In this document: positions 27,167-36,338 of the stretch, piece by piece
How positions within the stretch are numbered: position 1 is the first letter of the stretch
Layout: each line of letters begins with the position of its first letter
Source of the DNA: Alphaproteobacteria bacterium
GTDB lineage: Bacteria > Pseudomonadota > Alphaproteobacteria > Acetobacterales > Acetobacteraceae
Reading direction: 5' to 3'
DNA length: 64,000 bases
Assembly (NCBI GenBank): GCA_020850755.1
Contig: JADZEB010000015.1
Location: forward strand, 62,001-126,000
Position numbers and translations under genes: made by a program
The notes under the pieces: model-generated
The model's input: only the letters and a program-made list of their open reading frames with translations
Databases searched by the model: none
Told to the model about the DNA's origin: nothing

Positions 27167-28569
27167 GGCGTGCTCCGGGCGGCGGCGGGCAAGGGCTTGA
27201 CCGGCGCCTGCGCCCGCAGCCGGCCCACCGCTTCCACCGGCGCGCCGAGCCTGGCGGCGATGATCTCGGCCGCGGCCGGGGCGCAGACGCGGCCCTGGCA
27301 GCGGCCCATGCCGAGGCGCGAGAAGGCCTTGGCGCGGTTGATCTCCATCGCCCCGCCGGGATCGACCGCCGCGCGCAGTTCCCCGGCCGTGATCGCCTCG
27401 CAGCGGCACACCATGACATCGTCGGCGATGCCGGCGGCGAGCGCGTGCGGGAACGGAAAGGCGGCGTCGAGCGCGTGGCGGAAGGCGAGCATCGCCCCGG
27501 CGCGGCGATCGAGGGCTGCGAGCAGGCCGGCATCGACCGCGCGCCCGCGATCCTGCAACAAGGACAGCGCGGCGCGCGCCCCAGCGATCTCGGCCGCGTC
27601 CGCGCCCTCGATGCCCGCCCCATCACCGGCAAGATAGACGCCCGGCACGGCGGTGCGCCCGGTGGGGTCCTTGTCCGGCTCCCAGTTGCGCTGGCGCGGA
27701 TTGAAGCGGAACGGCACGCCGGCAAGCTCGGCAAGCTGCGCCTCCGGCCGCAAGTGCCAGCCCATCGCCACCGCGTCGCAGACGCTTTCCTGCACGCGCC
27801 CCCTGGCGTCGCGCCAGCGCAGGCCCTGCACGCGGCCTTCGCCCAGGATCGCCTCGGGCATCGCGCCCTCGACGATGCGCACGCCGGCGCGGCGCAGGCC
27901 GAGCATGTACGAAAGGCCCCTGGCCAGCATGCCCGGCTGCGTCAGCAGTCCGAGGATCTGTCGGCGCTTGGTCGCGGAGGGTGTGGTGTCGATCACCGCG
28001 GCGATGCCGCCGCCGGCCTTGCGATACTGGTGCGCGAGCAGCCAGAGCAGCGGCCCGGTGCCGACGAAAGCGACCTGCCGGCCGATCGCGACCGCCTGCG
28101 TCTTGAGCGCGATCTGCGCCCCGCCGAGCGAGAACACACCGGGCAAGGTCCAGCCCGGCAGCGGGATCAGCCGGTCCATCGCGCCGGTGGCCAGGATCAG
28201 GTCGCGGAAGGGCAGTGTCTCGGCGCGGCCATCGCGGTGGAGGTGCAACTCGCCCGGCCGGACGGCCCAGACCAGCGTGCCGGGGCGCCAGTCGATGCGC
28301 GCGGCGATGGCGTCGAAGGCCGTGTGCAGCGCGGTGGCCTTGCCCGCCTCGGTGCCATGGAGCGTGGCGGCATCGCGCGTGAAGCCCGGCGGCTGGCGCT
28401 GGTAGATGCGCCCGCCGGCCGCGGCGCCCTCGTCGATGAGGATCGGGGCGAGCCCCGCCGCCAGCAGCGCCTCGGCCGCGCGCACGCCGGCCGGCCCGGC
28501 GCCGACGATCACCGGCGGCAGGTCGGCGGCGGCGTGCGGGTTCGCGGTGCAGAGCGCGTCAGTCGGCAT
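27163..28569 (-). CDS. FAD/NAD-type oxidoreductase with C-terminal [2Fe-2S] domain (opine oxidase/HcnB alpha-type)
   Basis: This 468-residue protein has an N-terminal FAD motif VIVGAGPAGVRAAE near 20-33, and a second GTGPLLWLLAHQ motif around the middle (pyridine-nucleotide-type domain). The C-terminal BFD-like [2Fe-2S] domain carries C388-x-C390 and C424-x4-C429 (MVCRCEAITAGE, then GMGRCQGRVC). This layout is that of NoxA/OoxA, HcnB and the alpha part of heterotetrameric sarcosine oxidase. It overlaps the upstream small [2Fe-2S] gene by 11 nt. It ends on the first ATG of the 14-bp start-codon ladder. It should pass electrons from the beta-type flavoprotein to the respiratory chain. Confidence 0.85.
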   Translation of the reverse strand: MPTDALCTANPHAAADLPPVIVGAGPAGVRAAEALLAAGLAPILIDEGAAAGGRIYQRQPPGFTRDAATLHGTEAGKATALHTAFDAIAARIDWRPGTLVWAVRPGELHLHRDGRAETLPFRDLILATGAMDRLIPLPGWTLPGVFSLGGAQIALKTQAVAIGRQVAFVGTGPLLWLLAHQYRKAGGGIAAVIDTTPSATKRRQILGLLTQPGMLARGLSYMLGLRRAGVRIVEGAMPEAILGEGRVQGLRWRDARGRVQESVCDAVAMGWHLRPEAQLAELAGVPFRFNPRQRNWEPDKDPTGRTAVPGVYLAGDGAGIEGADAAEIAGARAALSLLQDRGRAVDAGLLAALDRRAGAMLAFRHALDAAFPFPHALAAGIADDVMVCRCEAITAGELRAAVDPGGAMEINRAKAFSRLGMGRCQGRVCAPAAAEIIAARLGAPVEAVGRLRAQAPVKPLPAAARSTP

Positions 28570-28855
28570 GGCGACGGCGGAGCCTTACCGCCATGCCGGC
28601 TTCGAGCGGCGTGGTGCAGGCGCGCACCGGCCCGTGGCCATCCAGCATCACCCAGCATTCCTGGCACGCGCCCATGAGGCAAAGGCCGGCGCGCGGCCCG
28701 TCGCCGAACTCGCTCTCGCGCACCGATGCCGCTTGCGTCAGGATCGCGGTCAGCAGCGTATCGCCGGCCAGCGCCTCGACCGGGCGGCTATCGAGGGTGA
28801 AGGCGATGCGCGGCCGTCCGGTCTCGGCCAGGCGGGTGAAGATCGCCTGGTTCAC
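28559..28855 (-). CDS. Small (2Fe-2S)-binding protein, gamma subunit of opine-oxidase-like complex, GTG start
   Basis: This 98-residue protein starts at GTG 28855, overlapping the stop of the SDR gene as GTGA; no ATG is available. It is a plant-ferredoxin-like domain with four cluster ligands C59, C64, C67 and C80 (GLCLMGACQECWVMLDG, then ACTTP). This matches the small subunits of HcnABC and opine oxidases, and the N-terminal domain of sarcosine oxidase alpha. It completes a three-part flavoprotein/Fe-S set with the genes at 27163 and 25907 (or 30590). Electron transfer at the cytoplasmic membrane is inferred from the family. Confidence 0.85.
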   Translation of the reverse strand: MNQAIFTRLAETGRPRIAFTLDSRPVEALAGDTLLTAILTQAASVRESEFGDGPRAGLCLMGACQECWVMLDGHGPVRACTTPLEAGMAVRLRRRHAD

Positions 28856-29544
28856 AGCGTATCCTCGACCCGGCAGTTCACCAGCAGTTCGGCCACTGTG
28901 GCGTTGTTGGGCAGGCGGATCAGCATCTCGGCCAGTTCGGCCAGATCGTCGGGGCTGCTCATCTGCTCGCGCGGCCACTGCGCCCCGAGCGTCATGTCGG
29001 TGGCGACGAAACCCGGGCACAGTGCCGAGACGCGCAACCCGTGCGCATCGCCCAGCCGCCGCAGCCCGTGCGTCAGCGCCATCAGCGCGAACTTGCTCAT
29101 TGCATAGCCGACATTGACGTTGCGCACGCGCTTGCCCGAGAGCGAGGCGATGTTCACGATCCGCCCGGTGCCGGCGGCCTTGAGATGCGGCAGCGCGGCG
29201 CGGCAGAGCCGGAGCGGCCCTTTCACGTTCACCAGCCACATCGCGTCGATCGCGTCCTCGCTCTCCTCCTCGATCGGGGCGGGCGGGTTGATGCCGGCGG
29301 CGTTCACCAGCGCGTCGATGCGCCCGAAGCGCGCCGCCGTCGCCGCCACCCATTCCCTGGGCGATTGCGGCTCGCGCGCCTCGTAGGCATGGACGAACAG
29401 GTTGGGCGCGGGCGCCATGCGCGCGGGCGTGCGCACGCCGGCGCTGACATTGTAGCCCTGCGCCAGCAGCTTGCGCGCGATCGCCGCACCGATGCCGCGA
29501 CTGGCGCCGGAGAGCATGACGACGCGGCCCTTGGGATCGAGCAT
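28852..29544 (-). CDS. Short-chain dehydrogenase/reductase
   Basis: This 230-residue classical SDR starts at 29544 behind a GGAGG-like site. The cofactor motif GASRGIG is at 13-19, and NAAG at 81-84 is in place. The active site is a Ser at 134 or 136 (IVNIASLSGKR) with Y147 and K151 (VGYAMSKFAL). PGFVATDMT near the end fits the family. It would interconvert an alcohol and a ketone using NAD(P). Its stop overlaps the GTG of the ferredoxin-like gene, so it is translationally linked to the oxidase set. It lies 23 bp behind the OppD-type ATPase gene. Confidence 0.9.
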   Translation of the reverse strand: MLDPKGRVVMLSGASRGIGAAIARKLLAQGYNVSAGVRTPARMAPAPNLFVHAYEAREPQSPREWVAATAARFGRIDALVNAAGINPPAPIEEESEDAIDAMWLVNVKGPLRLCRAALPHLKAAGTGRIVNIASLSGKRVRNVNVGYAMSKFALMALTHGLRRLGDAHGLRVSALCPGFVATDMTLGAQWPREQMSSPDDLAELAEMLIRLPNNATVAELLVNCRVEDTL

Positions 29545-29567
29545 GGCGAGCCTCCTTGCGTCCGGTC

Positions 29568-30593
29568 TCAGGCGCCGGCGGGCACGAGGGCTTCCGGCGC
29601 CGGCGCGCGCACATGGCAGCGCACGGCATGATCGCCCGCGCCCGACACGGGCACGAGCGCCGGATCGGCCGCGCGGCAGCGCGCCTCGGCCAGCGGGCAG
29701 CGGGGCGCGAAGCGGCAGCCGGCCGGCATGCGGTTGAGCGCGGGCACGCGCCCCGGAATGGCGGCCAGCGCCCCGGCCGGCCGGTCGACACGCGGGATCG
29801 CGCTGAACAGCGCCTCGGTATAGGGGTGGGTCGGGTTGGAGAACACGCGCGCCGCCGGCCCGACCTCGACGATCTCGCCCGCATACATCACCGCCACGCG
29901 ATCGGCGATCGCCGCCACCACGCCCAGATTGTGCGTGATGAACAGCATCGCCATGCCATGCTCGCGCCGGAGATCGTCGAGCAGGCCGAGCACCTGCGCC
30001 TGGATCGTCACGTCGAGCGCGGTGGTGGGCTCGTCCGCCAGCAGGACCGAGGGCTGGCAGGCCAGCGCCATCGCCACCATCACGCGCTGGCGCATCCCGC
30101 CAGAGAACTGGTGCGGATATTCGTGATAGCGCGACCGCGCCGAGGGGATCTTCACCTCCTCCAGCAGCCGCAGCGCCTCGGCGTCGGCGGCGCGCGCCGA
30201 CAGGCCGCGGTGGTAGCGCAGCGCCTCGGCCACCTGGAAGCCGATCGTCAGCACCGGGTTGAGGCTGGTCATCGGTTCCTGGAAGATCATCGCCACGCGG
30301 TCGCCGCGGATGCGCTCCATCTCCGCCTCGGCCAGCGGCACAAGGTTGCGCCCTTCGAGCAGGATGCGCCCCGAGGCGATGCGCCCGGCCGGCTTCGGCA
30401 CCAGCCCCATGATGGACAGCGCGGTGATCGACTTGCCGCAGCCGGATTCGCCCACCAGCGCCAGCGTCTCGTTGCGCGCGAGCGTGAAGGAAAGGTCGCG
30501 CACGGCGGGGTGCCAGGCATCGCCGAGCCTGAACTCGGTGACGAGGTTCTCGACCGCCAGCACGGGCGCGGTGTCGGGCGTGTCGCGGCTCAT
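29568..30593 (-). CDS. Peptide-type ABC transporter ATP-binding protein (OppD-like), detached from its importer
   Basis: This 341-residue ATPase has Walker A GESGCGKS at 48-55, signature [17 protein letters not shown], Walker [15 protein letters not shown] and the switch [10 protein letters not shown]. The C-terminal end has [13 protein letters not shown] and [14 protein letters not shown]. The FSGGMRQR signature is characteristic of OppD/DppD. The importer downstream (binding protein 24292, permeases 23273 and 22359, ATPase 21353) lacks an OppD member, so this is its most likely missing ATPase. It overlaps the preceding FAD oxidoreductase gene by 4 nt (ATGA). Confidence 0.9.
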   Translation of the reverse strand: MSRDTPDTAPVLAVENLVTEFRLGDAWHPAVRDLSFTLARNETLALVGESGCGKSITALSIMGLVPKPAGRIASGRILLEGRNLVPLAEAEMERIRGDRVAMIFQEPMTSLNPVLTIGFQVAEALRYHRGLSARAADAEALRLLEEVKIPSARSRYHEYPHQFSGGMRQRVMVAMALACQPSVLLADEPTTALDVTIQAQVLGLLDDLRREHGMAMLFITHNLGVVAAIADRVAVMYAGEIVEVGPAARVFSNPTHPYTEALFSAIPRVDRPAGALAAIPGRVPALNRMPAGCRFAPRCPLAEARCRAADPALVPVSGAGDHAVRCHVRAPAPEALVPAGA

Positions 30594-31750
30594 GCGGCGA
30601 CCTTTCCGGGTGCGGAGAAGCGGCGCGGATGATAGGGCTGAAGCATCCCGGGCAGGCTGCCGGCCAGGATCGCGGGGCCGAGGATATCGGCATGGGCGGC
30701 GGCCAGAACAACGCCGGCATGGCAGGTGGCGACATAGGCGCCGGGTAGAATGGGCGAGGCGGCATAGGCAGGCCAGCCATCCGGCGTCATCGGCCGCAGC
30801 CCGGCCCAGACCCGCACCATGCGCGCGTGCCTGAGCGCGGGCAGCACCTCGATCGCGCGCGCGGCCATGCCGGCAAGCTCGGGCGTGGTGGTGGCGTCGT
30901 CCAGGCCCTTGTGCTCGTAGGTGACGCCGATCTGCACCGTGCCGTCCTCGGTCTGGCGCAGGCCCGAGCCCGGGAAAGGCAGCAGGCGCGCGAGCCGCTC
31001 GGTGACGATGTTCTGGCCCTTCACGGCGCGCATCGGCACGTCGAGCCCGATCGCTGCCGCGAGCGGCGTGGTGCCAAGCCCGGCAGCGATGACGATGCGC
31101 GCGGCTCGCACCGTGCTGCCATCGGCGCGGTCGAGCGTGAAGCCCGCGCTCTCGGCGCGGGTGGCGGTCACGGCGGCGCCGGGACGGTGCGCACCGCCCG
31201 CGGCGCGGAAGCCCGCGATCAGCGCGCGCAACAGCCGCAAGGGATCGACATGCCCGTCGCCCGGCGTGTAGGAGGCGCCGACCACGCGCGGGCCCAAGGG
31301 CGCCCCGCCGGTGAGATCATCCAGCGCGCGGCGATCGAGCAGTTCCATGCGCGGGGCAAGTTCGGGGGCGAGATTGTGCGCGCGGCGGATCTCCTCGGCG
31401 CGGAGCGCATGGTCGGCCTCGCCGACGCAATAGATCAGGCTGCCAGGATTGCGATAGGCGATGTCCTGGCCAAGCAGGCCCGACAGCCGATCGGCCAGCG
31501 CCGGCCAGCGCGCGATGCTGGCGCGCACCCAGGCAAGATGATGCGGCGGGCCGAGATGGCGGCTCTGCATCGTGACCAGGCCGAAATTGGCCCGCGCGGC
31601 GCGGAAGGCGACATCGCCCTCGTCGAGCAGAGCCACGGCCGCGCCGGTGCGCGCCGCGCCATAGGCGATCGCCGCGCCGACAACGCCCCCGCCGATGACA
31701 GCGAGATCGAACCGGTCCGGTTGGGGGCGCTCGGGCGAGGGGGGCGGCAT
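30590..31750 (-). CDS. FAD-dependent oxidoreductase (DAO family, NoxB/OoxB-like)
   Basis: This 386-residue protein has the dinucleotide fold [15 protein letters not shown] near 16-30. The C-terminal DAO-family block reads [19 protein letters not shown] followed by [18 protein letters not shown]. The early block [23 protein letters not shown] is typical of flavoproteins oxidising secondary amines or D-amino acids. It is a second beta-type flavoprotein beside the one at 25907. Either could be the catalytic partner of the NoxA-like and ferredoxin-like subunits. Its stop overlaps the OppD-type ATPase start, so import and oxidation are expressed together. Confidence 0.85.
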   Translation of the reverse strand: MPPPSPERPQPDRFDLAVIGGGVVGAAIAYGAARTGAAVALLDEGDVAFRAARANFGLVTMQSRHLGPPHHLAWVRASIARWPALADRLSGLLGQDIAYRNPGSLIYCVGEADHALRAEEIRRAHNLAPELAPRMELLDRRALDDLTGGAPLGPRVVGASYTPGDGHVDPLRLLRALIAGFRAAGGAHRPGAAVTATRAESAGFTLDRADGSTVRAARIVIAAGLGTTPLAAAIGLDVPMRAVKGQNIVTERLARLLPFPGSGLRQTEDGTVQIGVTYEHKGLDDATTTPELAGMAARAIEVLPALRHARMVRVWAGLRPMTPDGWPAYAASPILPGAYVATCHAGVVLAAAHADILGPAILAGSLPGMLQPYHPRRFSAPGKVAA

Positions 31751-31822
31751 GGGCGGGAAGTGTGCGCGGGCCCCGCGCCCGAGATCAAGGGGCGTTCGCC
31801 CCGCGACACCCCGTCCCGGCGG

Positions 31823-33076
31823 TCAGCCGAAGCGCTCGATCGCGTAGGGGCGGAGGTCGATGTTGGGCCGCCCCTCCAGGATCGCCTGGCCGAGCATCTG
31901 CCCGGTGGGCGCCGAGCCGGTCAGGCCGAGATGGCCGTGGCCGAAGGCGAACCAGAGATTGCGCACCCGCTCGGCCGGGCCGATCACCGGCAGGCTGTCG
32001 GGCAGGCAGGGGCGGTTGCCCATCCAGAAATCCGAGGCGCCCTCGGTGCGTGCCTGCGGGAACACGGCCTTGAGGTCGCCGAACAGCAACTCGCCCCGCC
32101 TCCGCGTGGGCGGCGCCTTGAGGCCGGCGAACTCGACCGAGCCGGCGACGCGCAGCCCGCCCTCCATCGGCGTGCAGAACACCTTGCGGTCGGCCGGCAC
32201 CACCGGGCGGGCGATGCTGAAGCCCGGATCGGGGATGTTGACGTGATAGCCGCGCTGGGTTTCCAGCGGCACGCGATAGCCCAAGGGGCGCAGCAGCTCG
32301 GCCGACCAGGCCCCGGCGGCGAGCACGACATGCTCGGCGGCGATGCTGCCCCTGGCCCCGCGCACGCCCGAGACGCGCCCGCCATCGGTCTCGATCGCCA
32401 CCGCGCGGTCGCTGACGAACTGCCCGCCGAGGCGCGCGACGCCGGCCGCGATCGCCTCGGCATGGCGCTGCGGGTTCGGGCAATAGGCGCTGTCGGTGAT
32501 CAGCAGCCCCACCGTGTAGTCCGGCCCGATCGCCGGTTCCATCGCGTGCAGCGCCGCACTGTCCAGAAGCTCGAGCCGCACGCCATGCTTGCGGCGCAGG
32601 TTCCAGGCATAGTCGTCCTTCTTGAGCTGCTCGGCCGAGCGATAGACGTAAAGCTGGCCGAGATCGCGCACGAGCTCGGGCGCGCCGACCTCGGCCATGA
32701 TCTCCTTGTGCCGCTCGATCGCCGGGAACAGCAGGGCGGCCAGCGCGGTGGCGATAGCCTCGACACGGGCGGGATCGGCCGCGCGCACGAAGCGCCACAG
32801 CCAGGGCACGGCGCGCAGGGCATAGCTCGGCTTGATCGTCAGTGCCCCGTCGCGGTCGAGCAGCATCTTGAGCCCGCTCGTCGCCGCGCCGGGCAGCGCC
32901 AAAGGCGCAACCGATCCCGGCGACAACGCCCCCGCATTGCCCGAGGAGCAGCCGCTGCCGGGCGGGGCGGGATCGATTACCGTCACCGCCGCGCCGCGCT
33001 TCTGCAGGTGCCAGGCACAGCACAGGCCGACCACGCCCGCGCCAATGACGACGATTCTTGGCGCGGGATGGTTCAT
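31823..33076 (-). CDS. dadA: D-amino acid dehydrogenase-like FAD oxidoreductase
   Basis: This 417-residue protein has the length and motifs of the DadA small subunit. These are IVVIGAGVVGLCCAWHLQKRGAAVTVID at the N-terminus, GCSSGNAGALSPGSVAPLALPG, and GNRPCLPDSLPVIG with FGHGHLGLTGSAPTG near the C-terminus. DadA deaminates D-amino acids to 2-oxo acids at the membrane. It leads the flavoprotein run, 72 bp before the DAO-family gene and 44 bp after the Bug-type binding protein. The context is import and oxidation of D-amino or imino compounds. The symbol reflects family likeness; the true substrate may differ. Confidence 0.85.
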   Translation of the reverse strand: MNHPAPRIVVIGAGVVGLCCAWHLQKRGAAVTVIDPAPPGSGCSSGNAGALSPGSVAPLALPGAATSGLKMLLDRDGALTIKPSYALRAVPWLWRFVRAADPARVEAIATALAALLFPAIERHKEIMAEVGAPELVRDLGQLYVYRSAEQLKKDDYAWNLRRKHGVRLELLDSAALHAMEPAIGPDYTVGLLITDSAYCPNPQRHAEAIAAGVARLGGQFVSDRAVAIETDGGRVSGVRGARGSIAAEHVVLAAGAWSAELLRPLGYRVPLETQRGYHVNIPDPGFSIARPVVPADRKVFCTPMEGGLRVAGSVEFAGLKAPPTRRRGELLFGDLKAVFPQARTEGASDFWMGNRPCLPDSLPVIGPAERVRNLWFAFGHGHLGLTGSAPTGQMLGQAILEGRPNIDLRPYAIERFG

Positions 33077-33120
33077 CGTCTGACTGCCTTCGGTCGTGGA
33101 TTGCCGCTAGGGCATCCGCC

Positions 33121-34104
33121 CTATTGCGCCTGGATCCCGGCGCGGCGGGCGACATCGCCCCACTTCGTCACCTCGGCCTCGATGAAGGTGCGGAATTCCG
33201 CTCCCGTGCTGCCGGCCGGCTCCAGCCCGCGATCCTGGAGTTCCTTGTTCATGCCGGCGGCGTGCAGCGCGCGCAGGTCGGTCTCGATGCGGGTCAGGAT
33301 CGCCGCCGGGGTGCGCGCGGGCGCAAGCATGCCTACCCACGAGCCGCCGGTGAAGCCGGTCAGCCCCTGCTCGTGGATCGTTGGCACATCGGGGGCGAGG
33401 ACCGAGCGCCGCGGCGTCGCCGCCCCGATCGCGCGCAGCCGGCCGGCCTGCACATGGGGCAGGGCGGCGGTGAAGGTGTCGAAGGCAAGCTGGAGCTGCC
33501 CGCCCACCAGGTCGGTGAGCATCGGTGCGCTGCCGCGATAGGGCACATGCACGATGTCGATGCCGGCAACCGCCTTGAACAGCTCGCCCGTGAAGTGGTT
33601 TGAGGTGCCGATGCCGAAGGAGCCGTAGTTCAGCTTGCCCGGCTCGCGCTTGGCCAGGGCCACCAGTTCCTGCACATTGCGCGCGGCAAGGCCCGGATGC
33701 GCCACCAGCAGGAAGGGCGAGGTGGCGGTGAGCGAGATCGGCGCGAAGTCGCGCACTGGATCATAGGGCAGGTTGCGCTGGGTCGAGCGCGCGATCGCCA
33801 TCTCGGGCGACGCGGCGAACAGCAGCGTGTAGCCGTCGGGCGCCGCCTTGGCCACGCTGTCCGCGCCGATGGTGCCGGCCGCGCCGGCGCGGTTCTCCAC
33901 CACCACCGGCTGGCCCCAGACCCGCGACAGGCGGTCGGCCATCAGTCGCGCGACGATGTCGGTCGAGCCTCCGGCCGGGTAGGCGACGATGAAGCGCACC
34001 GGGCGGGTTGGCCAGGCGCCCTGGGCGCGGGCGAGGCCGGGCAGGGCAAGGGCACCGGCCGAAGCGGCGGTGGCGGCAAGCAGCGAGCGGCGGGACAGGC
34101 GCAT
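33121..34104 (-). CDS. Bug-family (TctC-type) tripartite tricarboxylate transporter substrate-binding protein
   Basis: This 327-residue protein starts at 34104, preceded by GGAGGAAG; an in-frame ATG 72 nt upstream lacks a site. MRLSRRSLLAATAASAGALA is a Tat-like signal with cleavage expected after ARA near residue 27. The mature start WPTRPVRFIVAYPAGGSTDIVAR and VVVENRAGAAGTIGADSVAKAAPDGYT are diagnostic of Bug proteins. These periplasmic receptors usually feed TctAB permeases, but no such permease genes are in the window, so it is an orphan or works as a sensor. It is the first gene of the 24-kb minus-strand run. Confidence 0.92.
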   Translation of the reverse strand: MRLSRRSLLAATAASAGALALPGLARAQGAWPTRPVRFIVAYPAGGSTDIVARLMADRLSRVWGQPVVVENRAGAAGTIGADSVAKAAPDGYTLLFAASPEMAIARSTQRNLPYDPVRDFAPISLTATSPFLLVAHPGLAARNVQELVALAKREPGKLNYGSFGIGTSNHFTGELFKAVAGIDIVHVPYRGSAPMLTDLVGGQLQLAFDTFTAALPHVQAGRLRAIGAATPRRSVLAPDVPTIHEQGLTGFTGGSWVGMLAPARTPAAILTRIETDLRALHAAGMNKELQDRGLEPAGSTGAEFRTFIEAEVTKWGDVARRAGIQAQ

Positions 34105-34246
34105 GGGGTCTTCCTCCGGCAGAAGGGCTGCGCGCCGGCGCCGACGAAATGTGGGGCCGGCGCGGCTGCGTTCCATCTAGCCAATCGTCTCCCGGCGCGG
34201 TGAAATGCGCAAGACGGTGCAATCAATTCCCCACGGAGACGAACAG

Positions 34247-35251
34247 ATGGCCTCGCTGCATGACCGGCTGATGGTGATCGACGGACTGATCTTCTACTCG
34301 GACGGCGGGGCGGGCGATCTGCGCATGGGCAACTATGCGGCGTGCAACGTGACGCTGCGCTCGCCCATGGACGATTTCGAGCAGACCTTCGACGCCTTCG
34401 CCACCTGGCTGGCGCGCTGCGCCGATCCGGCGTCGGGCTGGCATCATGTGCTCAAGGCCGCCGACATCGACGCCGCGCGCGCCGCCGGCAAGGTCGGGCT
34501 GATCATGGGCTGGCAGGACACCAAGATGCTGGGCGACAAGGTGGAGCGCCTGGCCGCCTTCCATCGCCTGGGCCTGCGCATCATCCAGCTCACCTACAAC
34601 GAGGCCTCGGCCGTGGGCGATGGCTGCCTCGAGCCGCGCAACGCCGGCCTGTCGCGCTTCGGCTTCGCGGTGGTGGAGGAGATGAACCGGCTCGGCCTGG
34701 CGATCGACCTGTCGCATTGCGGCGAGCGCACCGCCTTCGAGGCGGCCAAGCATTCGAAGAAGCCCGTGCTGCTGACGCACTGCAACGCCAAGGCGATCAC
34801 GCAGCGCGTGCGCAATAAGTCCGACGAGACCATTCGCGCGGTGGCCGAATCGGGCGGGCTGATCGGCGCCTCGATCCACGGCTTCATGAACTGGGACAGC
34901 AACCCGAGCAACCCGCCGACGCTCGAGCTGTTCATCCGCCATCTCAAGCACATCATCGGCCTGGCGGGGATCGACAATGTCGGCTTCGGCACCGACATGG
35001 CCGCCCTGTCCGACTATGCCGCCTCGGACAGCATCCTGCAGATGAGCGCAACCCGCTATGCGGGCGCCACCGCCGACTTCGTCAAGGCGTTCGGCAACAC
35101 GCTGGCCAAGCGCTACCCGGACGAGCTGAACAACCCGGCGCTGATGGGCCGCAAGACCGACGCGCTGCTGAAGGCCGGCTTCAGCGAAAGCGAGGTCGAG
35201 AAGATCATGGGCCGCAACTTCCACCGCGTGCTCGGCCAGATCTGGGGTTAG
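34247..35251 (+). CDS. Peptidase M19 (membrane dipeptidase) family protein lacking the HxD metal motif
   Basis: This 334-residue protein starts at 34247, with GGAG nine bases upstream, in preference to the in-frame ATG 42 nt earlier. Family markers are LTYNEASAVGDG (E119), DLSHCGERTA (H157) and LTHCNAKAITQRVRNKSDE (H178), equivalent to metal ligands E125, H198 and H219 of renal dipeptidase. The N-terminal H-x-D that completes the binuclear zinc site (normally DGHND) is absent: the segment reads VIDGLIFYSDGG. It may bind one metal or use other residues. It diverges from the Bug gene and is followed 47 bp later by the nitrilase gene. Confidence 0.85.
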   Translation: MASLHDRLMVIDGLIFYSDGGAGDLRMGNYAACNVTLRSPMDDFEQTFDAFATWLARCADPASGWHHVLKAADIDAARAAGKVGLIMGWQDTKMLGDKVERLAAFHRLGLRIIQLTYNEASAVGDGCLEPRNAGLSRFGFAVVEEMNRLGLAIDLSHCGERTAFEAAKHSKKPVLLTHCNAKAITQRVRNKSDETIRAVAESGGLIGASIHGFMNWDSNPSNPPTLELFIRHLKHIIGLAGIDNVGFGTDMAALSDYAASDSILQMSATRYAGATADFVKAFGNTLAKRYPDELNNPALMGRKTDALLKAGFSESEVEKIMGRNFHRVLGQIWG

Positions 35252-35298
35252 GTGATCTGGGGCTAGGCGGCGGGCAGGCGGCAGGAGGGACAAGCATC

Positions 35299-36165
35299 AT
35301 GGCACGCATCATCACCGTCGCCGCGGCGCAAACAGGGCCTGTGCTCTCGGACGATCCGGCCAGCATGCTTCCCGCCGCCAAGGCCATGTTCGAGCAGGCG
35401 GCGGCGCGCAAGGTGAACATCCTCTGCTTCTCCGAGGTGTTCCTCTCGCCATTCTTCCCGAACCGGCTGGAGAAGAATTTCGACCGATGGTTCATCGCCG
35501 AGGGAAGCGAGCTGGCCGTGCGGCTCGATCGCATGGCGGCCGAGCATGGCGTGGCCGCGATCCTCGGCTACGCGGAGAAGACGAATTCCGGCTACTACAA
35601 TGTCGCCCGCGTGGTGGATGCCCGGGGCCGGCATGTCGGCACCTACCGCAAGACCCACATCCCAGCCTATTTCCCCACCGACGCACCCGGCGGCACCGGC
35701 AGCTACGAGAAGCTCTACTTCACGCCGGGCGGCGAGCTTCCGGTGTTCGAGGTCGAGGGCTGCCGCTTCGGCATCCAAATCTGCAACGACCGGCTGTATC
35801 CGGAGCCCTCGCGCGTGCTGGCGATGCGCGGGGCCGAGGTGATCTTCATGCCGATCTGCTATTCCACCTATGCCGATCCCAAGCACCGCGCCTCGATCTG
35901 GGAGGTGCCCTTGCGCGCGCGCGCCTACGAGAATGGCTGCTTCGTGGTGGCGGCCAACCGCGTCGGGCTGGAAGGGCCTCGCAACCATCTCGGCCGCTCG
36001 ATGGTGGTCGATCCGCGCGGCGGCATCATGGCCGATGCCGGCAGCGAGGGCGAGGCGCTGCTGGTGCAGGAGATCGACCTCGATGCGGTTGTGGCTGCGC
36101 GCAAGGATTTCCCCTGGTGGCGCGACCGCCGGCCCGATCTCTACGGCGATCTGCAGCATGTCTGA
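35299..36165 (+). CDS. Nitrilase-superfamily carbon-nitrogen hydrolase (N-carbamoyl amidase-like)
   Basis: This 288-residue protein has the complete catalytic triad: E46 (FSEVF), K118 (YRKTHIP) and C162 (IQICNDRLYPE). GGTGSYEKLYFTPGGELPVFEV and the closing FPWWRDRRPDLYGDL resemble N-carbamoylputrescine and N-carbamoyl-amino acid amidohydrolases more than true nitrilases. An AGGAGGGA ribosome site precedes the ATG. The enzyme would release ammonia and CO2 from a carbamoyl or amide group. Next to a dipeptidase-like gene, and near the hydantoinase genes, it suggests hydantoin-type breakdown, in which hydantoinase products are N-carbamoyl amino acids. The order of steps is inferred. Confidence 0.9.
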   Translation: MARIITVAAAQTGPVLSDDPASMLPAAKAMFEQAAARKVNILCFSEVFLSPFFPNRLEKNFDRWFIAEGSELAVRLDRMAAEHGVAAILGYAEKTNSGYYNVARVVDARGRHVGTYRKTHIPAYFPTDAPGGTGSYEKLYFTPGGELPVFEVEGCRFGIQICNDRLYPEPSRVLAMRGAEVIFMPICYSTYADPKHRASIWEVPLRARAYENGCFVVAANRVGLEGPRNHLGRSMVVDPRGGIMADAGSEGEALLVQEIDLDAVVAARKDFPWWRDRRPDLYGDLQHV

Positions 36166-36184
36166 GTGGCGCGCGGCCGGGCCC

Positions 36185-36329
36185 GGCCGCCGGCCGGAAC
36201 GGGCCTGGCCGCCGGCCGGAACGGATTGCGGCGCGCCGGTGAAAGCGCGCCGCAACCTCCCCTGATCGCCCCGCCTAGGAGGCTTGCATGCGGCAGGCCC
36301 CGCAGATCGGCCGCCGCAGATCGGCCGCC
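36185..36329. repeat. Short tandem duplications between convergent genes
   Basis: An 18-bp block starting GGCCGCCGGCCGG and ending AACGG occurs at 36185-36202 and 36207-36224 (22-bp offset). A 14-bp unit GCAGATCGGCCGCC is duplicated head to tail at 36302-36315 and 36316-36329. They flank the terminator-like stem at 36226. They look like replication-slippage products. Confidence 0.6.
36226..36255. terminator. Stem-loop terminator candidate between the nitrilase and tadE genes
   Basis: TTGCGGCGCGC (36226-36236) pairs perfectly with GCGCGCCGCAA (36245-36255) across an 8-nt loop. The stem lies 60 bp past the nitrilase stop and 84 bp past the end of the convergent tadE-type gene. There is no long U-run, so bidirectional and possibly Rho-assisted termination is inferred. 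Confidence 0.45.
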
Positions 36330-36338
36330 CGCGCCCGG

